From Anaeramoeba flamelloides (Eukaryota; Metamonada; Anaeramoebidae), in contig JANTQA010000033.1 of the NCBI GenBank assembly GCA_027625915.1, forward strand, positions 4,092,001 through 4,156,000: DNA of 64,000 nt. The letters are read 5' to 3'. Position 1 is the first letter of the stretch. Each line of letters opens with the position of its first letter. The position numbers were made by a program, and so were the translations under genes. The notes under the pieces are model-generated. The model was not told where the DNA came from. It did not search any database and saw nothing but the letters and a program-made list of their open reading frames with translations. Of the stretch, positions 56,304 through 64,000 are shown in pieces.

Positions 56304-59300
56304 TTATTTTTCACTCTCTCTCTTCTCTTCACCATTAATAAATGATTTAGGGGTTTCCTTCTTTTCTTTCTTTTTTTCATTGTCTACACCCCTCCACTTT
56401 TTATCATCATCTTTACCACCTTCCCCACAAATACCATTATCTCCAATATTTTTTTTCTTTTTCATTTTATTATTATTTTCTTGATCTTTTTCATCATTTC
56501 TTCCATTGTCCTTTTTGCTTACCCCTTTCTTATTTAAACCCGCCTCTTGTTTTCCTCGGTTGACCATCCGGGAATTGACCCGTTCATAAAATAAAACATA
56601 AGCAGCCGCGGACTTGGCCTTCTCAAAACCCTTTATTCCTGAACAACTGGAATCATTATAGGAATACCATTTATTTGTAGAATGGTTTATCCCATATGCA
56701 GTATAATGCCCACCACCAACACTCCCATAATGATTTGATACCGAGTACAATTTATAAACACAATGGTCTGGGTTTTTATTTGTACCTATTGTATACTTGC
56801 TCATATCTAAAAATTCAGGGAAATCTACATATTTGTTAATTTTCCTTTTTAAATACCCGTTTTGAGAAAAACGTTTTAATTGAATTATTAAGACATTCGG
56901 AAGTTCCCAAATATCGAATTTTTTCCAAGCTTGTACATGTTCTTTACAATCCGAACAGTACCAACTATTTTCTTCAGTAAGTTTTTCTGTTTTCAAAAAA
57001 CATTTTAAACATTTGTCTAGAGTAGTTGTATCTGTGATATTATTTTTGGTTACAGTTTTTTGATATTTTTGAAAACTGGAATGAAGGTGGATTTCAGATA
57101 AAGAGTCAAGTATTTTTGGGAATTCTTGTATTAAATATGGATTAAATCTAATATAAATAGCAATATTATCTTTAATCTCAATTACACTATTCTTATCTAA
57201 AATGGTAATTTCTTGTGTTTTTCGGTTAATTTTCTGAATTGTAACAATTTGAAAAATAGGATACATTTTGTTTGGTTGAAATTCTTGCCCTGGACTGTTT
57301 TCTTGCTCTTTTGCCCCTTTTTTTGAATTTGTTTTAGGATCATCTTTTTCTTCCCCAATTTCATTTCCATTTCCCCCCTCATTTTCATTTTCATTTTCAT
57401 TTTCATTTTCATTTTCATTTTCATTTTCTTTTCCATTTTCATTTCCATTCCCATTTCCATTTCGAGCATTATTCAATTTAGAATTAGTATCAGATTTTTT
57501 AATTTCTTTTTCTAATAATTCCACCTTTTCTTTTATACCCGGAACGCTATTAAAAATTCTTTCAGAACATAGAGAATAAAAGAATTCATAAGACATTTTT
57601 TTATTACAAGGCAATTTAAATAATTCTGGTATTCCAATACAACGAAAATTACTATGTTTCCTGATTTGATAATTCATTGGAACAAAATATAATTTTTCAT
57701 CTTGAGTTGTTTTTGGAAATTCAAATGCCACAATTACATCTTTTTTACGAATTTTAAAAAAATCATTATTTGTGGCAATAATTTTATAAACAACACTATT
57801 ATAAATTTCTGCTAATAATAATCTATTATTTTCAATACCCGTTAAACTCGATAATTTATTAATTACACCTTCCAATCCAAGTGTTTTTTGAATGACAATA
57901 TGATATTTCACCATTTTATTCATTTTTTTATCAATTGGAATCAAGATGACATCTAAGGAAAATTCTAGAGACGAAGGCAAAGGCACAGATAAATATCTAC
58001 ATGGATCAAATTTATAAGAAACTTGTTTACATTTCGGACATTCCAATCTATTTCTTAAAAGCCCTTGAAAATGATCTAATTATAATTATTAAAAAAAAAA
58101 AAAAATATTATCAATGGAATAAAAAGGGAAGAGATATTTTTTAGTTTTTGATTTTTAAAAAATTATGATATTTGGTTGAAACCATTATTTAAAAAATTTA
58201 AAAGTTCTTTTAATTTGACAAATTATAATTTAAATACATTTATTTAAAAATAAAGGGAAACATTTTGTGTTTCTTTCAGAAAAAATTGTTTTTTTTCGTT
58301 AAAATCAAAAATTAAAAATTTAACGAAAAGGAATCCACGTTTTAGACAAATAGTTGGTTCATTAGAAATTTTAGTTTTAATAAAACAAAAATATATTTAA
58401 TTAAAAACACAAATATTTTTGAAAACAAACAGATCAAATTAAATCAACTTTTTTTCTAAATTTCAGAATAAAAGCTATTTCCAAAAAAGCGTAACAAATT
58501 TATTTTAAAATATCTTTATAAAAGTTAATCCTAAAAAAACTATTTAAATACCCAAAATTGCTATTAATCACCAATTTATTGATTCTTCATAACATTTCAA
58601 TTTGTTTATTCATATGACATTGCTTAAATTAAAGATACTAAAGTTTCTGATCTCAATTTTATGTGATATTTTTTCTGTGTAAAAATTGGTTGGTTTTTTT
58701 TTTTTTTTGATTAAGGTTCCCCTTTACTAAAAGAGGTTTAATATCAATTGAACTTCAAACAAAAGTAGAGAAAATTTATAACTGTATTTTATTATTTAAA
58801 AACTTGTTTGTGCCATTATCAAATCGTCTGCTTTTTTTTTTTTTTTTTATTAAAATTGATTGTTTCTTATTTTCTACAAAAAAAAAAGCGTGTTTTTTTT
58901 TTCCATTTTTTGGAAATAGTTTGATGAGATTTTGAAATACAAACATAGATGCTGTTTCAATCTGTAGTAATATTTCATTCTAAATTAAAATTCAAAAGTT
59001 TCCACATAACTAAAATGGTCCAAACTAAGCACAATAATACAATTTCATTCAAATTGGAAATAAATTTTGATTTTTGTAAAATATAAAAATTCATTTTTTC
59101 ATCTTTTAGTTTTTTGTTTTCATTTCATTTTTTGAATTGCGTAACTTGTTTCGTTCGATCAACATTTTTTTCAACAATTGATATAAGATTAAAGTTGAGT
59201 TGTGTTAAATCGAAGAACTCAAATAAAATTAGTTGATAGTATCTAACCATTTGATCGATCAATATTCCTAATAGAATTTTTAGAAATTTACTAAGGTATT

Positions 59301-60735
59301 TTTTTTTGTTTTACCCATCTCCAAAATTTTAAACACACCAATAATTTATTAGTATTCATAATTAATTATTGCTTTGTTAGTATTGTAATCGGTAAACGAT
59401 TGCTAACATTCCAATTAGTGAATGGTTCTAATTTGATATTTCTTCTTGAATTGATTAAATAAGATTTTTTTTTTTTTTCAAAAATTGAATTTTGGTATAT
59501 ATAAAAATTTTGAATTGGGGTTTATTTAATTTAACTCTATTCTTTTAAATTTTGGAAAATAAATTTTCTTTTAATTTCTTAAATTAAAAAAACCGAACTA
59601 CAAACAAGAAAAATTTATAACTCCTCCCTTAAATAAAAAAAAAAAAAATATTTCATGTTTTTTTTGAACAGTTCGAAGATTTTTTTTTTACGATTTTTAA
59701 AAAAAAAATTAAAATGAAAATAAATAACATAAAGTGAAGAAATAATTTGAGATAAAAAGTTAACTTACCAACAATAAAACTATCATTTCTTTTTTTATAA
59801 TTTTTCCAACTGTCTTTTGCCAATTTATCAAGGTCTTTGCAATTTCTTCCATCAATGTCCTCAATGTAAGGTTTTTTTTTAATCTTGTTTAGATCTTCGT
59901 GTAGTCCATCCAATAAAAAAGATAATAATTCATGGGAATCTTGTTGAGAAAACCCCATAAATTGCTTGGCAAATTTACCAATCACGTGTTTAAAATTCCT
60001 TGGGCTAATTGAAGAAGAATTCGTCCTCCAATAATTCTGCTCAAGCGCAGCAAATGCTTTTGCAAGTTTACCGCCCATTCCAATTTTATTTTTTTTATTG
60101 AGATCTTTTGAATATTTATTTGTCAAAAAATATTCCCGAATAATAATTGTGTTCAATAAACACTGTAAACTTGAATTCATAAAGCAAGTGTTCCCAAGGT
60201 TGTTTAAACCAACTAACCCAGGATATTTTTTTTGCTCGCCTTTTTGTTGATCTTTTTTTTTCCATATTTTTAGTTTTGAAAATTTATTTTTTTGGGTATT
60301 TAATTGTGAATCCGAATTTGTATTTGAGCCTGGGCTGGATTCTGAATCTGAATCTGAATCTGAATCTGATCTTTTTTTTTCTTCCTTTTTAAAAAAAATT
60401 GGTGGTTCTTTTAAACCTTTTACTTCAAAATAGATTTTTTCATTATTTTCAAGTCTTGATGAGTATAAATATTTATTTTTATTCTTTATTTTTTTACCTT
60501 TTTTGCCCTTATTCAAAATACAAATTCGAACTTTCTTAATGGGTACCTTCCAAGAATTTGCAATTGCCTTAAAAACATCTAAATGTGTTAAAGATCTTGA
60601 AAGTTGAATTGTTTTTTGTTTTTTTACCCTCCTATGAACTAAACAATATATGAAAAAGGTTAATGGATAAATTTCGACAATTTTTTGATTTTTCTTTTTA
60701 CCAATTCTTATCACCTTTCTTGAAATTTTTTCCAT
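56304..60735 (-). CDS. ubiquitin-specific protease, USP4/11/15-like (UBL-USP)
   Basis: Two minus-strand exons, 60735-59769 and 58075-56304, join in phase at FIV-D-HFQGLL to give 912 residues. This is a cysteine deubiquitinase. Residues 15 to about 110 resemble the UBL that precedes the catalytic domain in USP4/15 (VEIYPLTFFIYCLVHRR). A Ser/Asp linker follows, then GLVGLNNLGNTCFMNSSLQC with catalytic Cys184 and FSQQDSHELLSFLLDGLHED with the QQD motif. RLECPKCKQVS and DKCLKC...YCSDC form the zinc ribbon. NVLIIQLKRFS is followed by GGGHYTAYG (His about 779) and YNDSSCS (Asp about 797). A large insert with an Asn-Glu tandem sits inside the domain, as a second UBL/insert does in USP4/15. An N-terminal DUSP domain is not visible; TTTAG upstream of TAT-GGG-GAA-ATG leaves room for an unseen 5' exon. 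The tail is Lys/Asp-rich. Confidence 0.95.
57377..57432. repeat. coding hexamer repeat (Asn-Glu)n in the USP gene
   Basis: A run of ATTTTC hexamers on the plus strand encodes alternating Asn-Glu on the minus strand, inside the insert of the USP domain. It is likely length-variable and unstructured. Confidence 0.85.
58472..58990 (+). mobile_element. MITE-1, copy E (truncated right end, in USP intron)
   Basis: It starts AAGCTATTTCCAAAAAAGCG and continues CAAATTTATTTTAAAATATC, CCAATTTATTGATTCTTCAT and CATTTTTTGGAAATAGTTTG in family order. The right terminal inverted repeat could not be found, so the copy is truncated. Confidence 0.75.
59030..59530 (-). repeat. dispersed ~490-bp repeat, copy in USP intron
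   Basis: This is the reverse complement of 20,810-21,300, matching through CATCTTTTAGTTTT, AAAGTTGAGTTG, GAACTCAAATAAAATTAGTT, TTGATCGATCAA, CCAATTAGTGAATGG and AAAATTTTGAATTGGGG. Confidence 0.72.
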
Positions 60736-61966
60736 TTCCCCATAACTAAATTATTAGAATCAAAAAGTACAAAGAATTTTTTTTTTTTGTTTTTGTTTTG
60801 GAAAAAAGAGAGAAATAATTAGTTTAAAAAATCATTATTATGCTATGTATTTTTTTTTAAACTCAAACTTTTTATTTGTATAAATTTAACTATATAATTC
60901 CTCATAACTACTGATAAGAAAGAGATTAGTACACTCAAAAGTTTAGGATAGAATTGTAGACACTATGAAAAGATTTTGGGAAATCTTTTAGGTTTTTTGA
61001 CAAAGTTTGAAAATTTTCTGATCTTCTAATTTTGAAATTAAATTTGGATAAAATAGGAAGCATTTTACAAATAAATTCGACTTTAAAAATATTATTTAAA
61101 GCTATTTTAGAAGAGTTCAACCAATATTTTTACGACGTTGTTAATCTCATAAATCCCAAAAAGATCTCTGGGCTCAAGTATTTACGACACTGGAAAATTA
61201 ATTTGGTTCCTTGAACCAAATTATTTGTTCAATAGACTACAAAGAAAAAAGTACTTCAATTTTCTCATAAAGGTTGGAAATTGAATGAATTCTCTTTTTT
61301 TGTTTAAAAACAATGTCTAAAACCAAACAGTGTTTTTGGTTACGGTTCGAAAGAAATCAATATCATTTTTAAAAAAATAAAAAACGGTTGATCTCTTTTT
61401 TCTTTTAAAAAAAGATAAAAGAGAGAAGATATCATTAATAGAAGATTTTGAAAATAAGAAAAAAACATATTTACAAATTTTTGAAATTAGAAAAAAAAAA
61501 AACATTTTATTTACTATGTCAAGTCAAGAAATTTTGGAGAGGAATGCTCAAAATAAGTCACTGTTAAGAACACATAATAGATGCAGGTTTTTAAGATTGA
61601 TCACCTTCAGGTGCTTCTTAATAAGCACAAAATAAAAATGGAGATAGAGACTATTGAAAAGTTTGACGATCTATTTTGCCTCTGTTGGGATTTCAAACCA
61701 AGTTTTGCCCTCAATGGAGAAAATGTAAACATTTAAGTTCAATGTTTTCAATAACTACATTGAGAGAAAAAGAAACTTTGAAGAGAAATTTATTCAAAGT
61801 ACCAATAAAAAATAACAAATTATTGTTTGTTTGTTTTCGTTTGTTTGTTTTTTGTTTGTGTAGAGTTAGATCTCGAGTTCAAAAAATAAATAGCACCTCA
61901 TATTGTTTCATTTGTTCAAAAATAACCAGTGTTATTATTCCTCGTTTTGGATCTCCTTCCAGACTC

Positions 61967-62061
61967 AAAATATGATATTGTTCTGGTGCTAAGATGATAT
62001 TGAGGAGTTCGGAGATCGACGATTAATATCATTTTATATCACTTCGAACAATATCATATTT
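61967..62061. mobile_element. small foldback, 16-bp perfect arms
   Basis: AAATATGATATTGTTC faces GAACAATATCATATTT around a loop of about 60 bp. It resembles the small foldbacks at 24.6 and 25.1 kb in form but not in sequence. Confidence 0.65.
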
Positions 62062-62529
62062 CTCGTTCTTTCAGGCCAAACTCATAACATAACAAAGTGA
62101 TTGTTTCCAAATCGAACCAATAAACAACGTTATTATGATTATTATTATTTCGGTATTATTATTATTATTAAACTAAAATCCAAAAATTTCGAAAGTGTGG
62201 GAACAGTTAAAAGAATAACAATACTACAATTTGATTTAGTTTGAAAATAATTTTGATTTTTTTGAAATATTTATATAATTTTTTTCTTTTTTGTGGTGTA
62301 TATTGCTTTTATTGAAATTTTCCAGTTTACATTATATGTTAATATTTGATCGAAAAATTTTTTCGATTGATTGATATTAAGTTACAATTTGAGTTTTTTT
62401 AAATACAGGAAAACTCAAATGAAATTAGTTGATGGTTTCTAACCATTTTGATCAATTAATAATTGTTAATAGGATTTAAACAAATTTACTATATATTTTT
62501 TTGTTCTGCTCCCTCCAAAATTTGAGGAA

Positions 62530-62900
62530 AGCTATTTTTATCAAGAAATTAAGATATCTAAAATTGGATCACCTAGATGGATACCCGAAAGTTGACAAGA
62601 TAGAGAGCATTGATTGGGAAAAAATGGATAAATACAAGATCAAGAAAAAAATCCATAAGTTAATAACATCAAATTCATAAAATACAAAGCCGGATCATCA
62701 GAATAGATGAAAACTGGAAAAACACCCCAAAATCGCCCAATTTTCAGACAACTTGAGCGAAAAACAGTCATGCCTAAACTGTATATCATTATCAACAACT
62801 CTATTCAAACTGAAACCCCTTTCAAATGATATGAAGAGATACACATACAGATGAAAAAAAGTATCAAAATCTAAAATATACCCATATTGCTAAAGAAAAA
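62530..62900 (+). pseudogene. decayed coding remnant, possibly from a non-LTR retrotransposon
   Basis: One frame reads protein-like segments interrupted by stops: IKKLRYLKLDHLDGYPKVDK, then IDWEKMDKYKIKKKIHKLI, then KIAQFSDNLSEKQSCLNCIS followed by TTLFKLKPL. The CxxC followed by a Thr pair vaguely recalls the zinc-knuckle tail of LINE reverse-transcriptase proteins, but the element class is uncertain. Base composition is richer in A, G and C than the surroundings, as expected for former coding sequence. Confidence 0.35.
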
Positions 62901-63639
62901 AAATTGATGATGTAGAAAATTACATAAGGGGTAGTAAAAAAATATGAAAAAACTTTAAGACAAGTTAAAAAGTAACTCAAAAAAATCAAAAATTTTGACT
63001 TCAACATAATTATCGAAAAAATATACAGATGAATTGTTGAGGAAAATCAACACAAAAGAAATCTATGGCATCACTATAGAATTTTTTTTTTTAACCTATT
63101 TTGCTCAACACGCTATTAGGAAAAAAGATCTCAAATCCAAATAACCTTTAAAAAACCCAAACATGTAACTCCAACTGAGTTCCAATAACTTTAAGTTCTT
63201 GCTTATTATCTATTTTTAAATTCTTTATTTTTTGCCTGATATTTCATGGATTAGTTATATTTAATCTAAAAACAAAAGAATTTTGACTCAATTGATGTTT
63301 GGAAAAATAAAAAATGTAACAAAAATTTTCATAAAAATTAACCCACATTCTCCAAGTATAATCTTTAAAACTGAAGCAAAAATTGATCAAATCAGAATTT
63401 CAATCTATAAAAGAAGATATAAACTCAAATAGAAATTAGAACTTCTTGGTGTTTTGAACATATATCCAAAAATTTAAAGTTTTCAAAAAAAAGATAATGA
63501 AAATATTAATTGGGAAATAGACAACTTAAAATTACTAGAACTAAATCTAAATCAATTTAGAAAAAATCTTGATAATAAATTCTTCTGGATGAAAAGTTCA
63601 AGAATATTGAAAAATTCTTAGACACAATAACAATATAAA

Positions 63640-63975
63640 TAAACAAGTGTGCCGTCAAGTGCTGTAGAATGCCGTCAAGTACCTAGCTTTTCTTGAGGTT
63701 TTTTATTTTATATGCTAAGTGTTCTAGGTTATTTTGAGGTTTTCTGTTTATTTGTGAAGTGTTCTAGGTTTTTTTTACTTTCGAAATAAACAGAAAATTT
63801 TAATAAATTTTCGGTTTATTTCGAAAACTCAAAAAAACCTAACGAAAATCTATTGATTTTTCAAATAAACAGAAAACTCAAGAAAATCTAAAGGCGGTTT
63901 TCCAGAATTCAAAAGAATAGAGTAAAATCAAAAGATTTAACTCAATTCTTTTATATTCTGGAAAACCTAAAGTCT
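63640..63975. repeat. palindromic repeat complex, copy 2
   Basis: It shares GTGAAGTGTTCTAGGTTTTT, AACCTAACGAAAATCTATTG, GGTTTATTTCG and the closing hairpin GGTTTTCCAGAAT...ATTCTGGAAAACC with the complex in kinase intron 4. It begins with a doubled TGCCGTCAAGT word. It may continue past the window. Confidence 0.72.
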
Positions 63976-64000
63976 TTTTTTATAAATTTGATAAGATTTA

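Larger units (their letters stand above)
58076..59768 (-). other. 1.7-kb intron of the USP gene
   Basis: The donor is GTAAGT and the acceptor AATTAG. Most of the intron is repeat: MITE-1 copy E (58,472 to about 58,990) followed directly by the dispersed ~490 bp repeat (59,030-59,530, inverted relative to 20.8 kb). Confidence 0.88.
60736..64000. other. repeat-rich right end of the window
   Basis: No intact gene was seen. Contents: a small foldback (61,967-62,061), a fragment of the dispersed 490 bp repeat (62,340-62,515), a decayed coding-like stretch (about 62,530-62,900) and the second palindromic complex (63,640-63,975). The 60,740-61,960 part is featureless A+T-rich sequence with short ORFs. 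Confidence 0.5.

Noticed and set aside
56044-56484. Plus-strand ORF of 146 codons with hydrophobic composition
   Set aside because: It is antisense to the C-terminal tail of the USP gene and reads as T-rich low complexity, not a membrane protein.
1-64000. tRNA genes
   Set aside because: GTTCGA-like words were examined (for example near 29,360 and 61,345) but none sits in a cloverleaf with paired acceptor stem.

Overview
The window is nuclear DNA from a very A+T-rich eukaryote. Genes carry GT-AG introns, the standard genetic code fits every gene (TAA and TAG stops), and the proteins are eukaryotic: an SRPK-type kinase, a CAMK-type kinase, ribosomal protein eS4, a KEOPS Pcc1 subunit, a TBC protein, a USP15-like deubiquitinase and an S28 peptidase. 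The sparse layout, homopolymer runs and Lys/Glu-rich proteins suggest a free-living protist. An amoeboid lineage such as Anaeramoeba or an amoebozoan would fit, but I cannot fix the taxon from sequence alone. No rRNA, tRNA, CRISPR array or bacterial operon was seen.

Layout. 0.3-1.6 kb: last exon of an SRPK-like kinase (+). 6.0-7.5 kb: intronless secreted S28 serine peptidase (+). 12.6-14.2 kb: five-exon, 250-residue protein that looks like a longin domain fused to a roadblock domain (+). 17.9-18.2 kb: Pcc1 (+). 18.2-28.8 kb: a gene-free block of transposon-like inverted repeats. 28.8-30.1 kb: three-exon RPS4 (-). 33.3-37.7 kb: complete six-exon CAMK-family kinase (-) with one 2.7 kb intron full of repeats. 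37.7-47.5 kb: a second gene-poor block with foldback elements. 47.5-51.7 kb: two-exon TBC-domain protein (+) with huge Lys/Glu/Asp tracts and one apparent reading-frame change in a poly-A zone. 54.7-55.1 kb: unrecognised ORF (-). 56.3-60.7 kb: two-exon UBL-USP deubiquitinase (-) with a 1.7 kb repeat-filled intron. 60.8-64.0 kb: repeats and a decayed coding remnant.

The genes do not form an operon or an obvious pathway; each is a separate housekeeping or signalling gene. About a dozen families of terminal-inverted-repeat or foldback elements lie between and inside them. Three are multi-copy here: a ~585 bp TA-flanked MITE (five copies), a ~200 bp palindromic MITE beginning TACAGTCAGT (five copies) and a ~176 bp MITE (three copies, one split by a copy of the 585 bp element). 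Exon boundaries were set by hand from reading phase, splice dinucleotides and family similarity, so small shifts are possible. The ORF and splice calls have not been tested against transcripts or databases.
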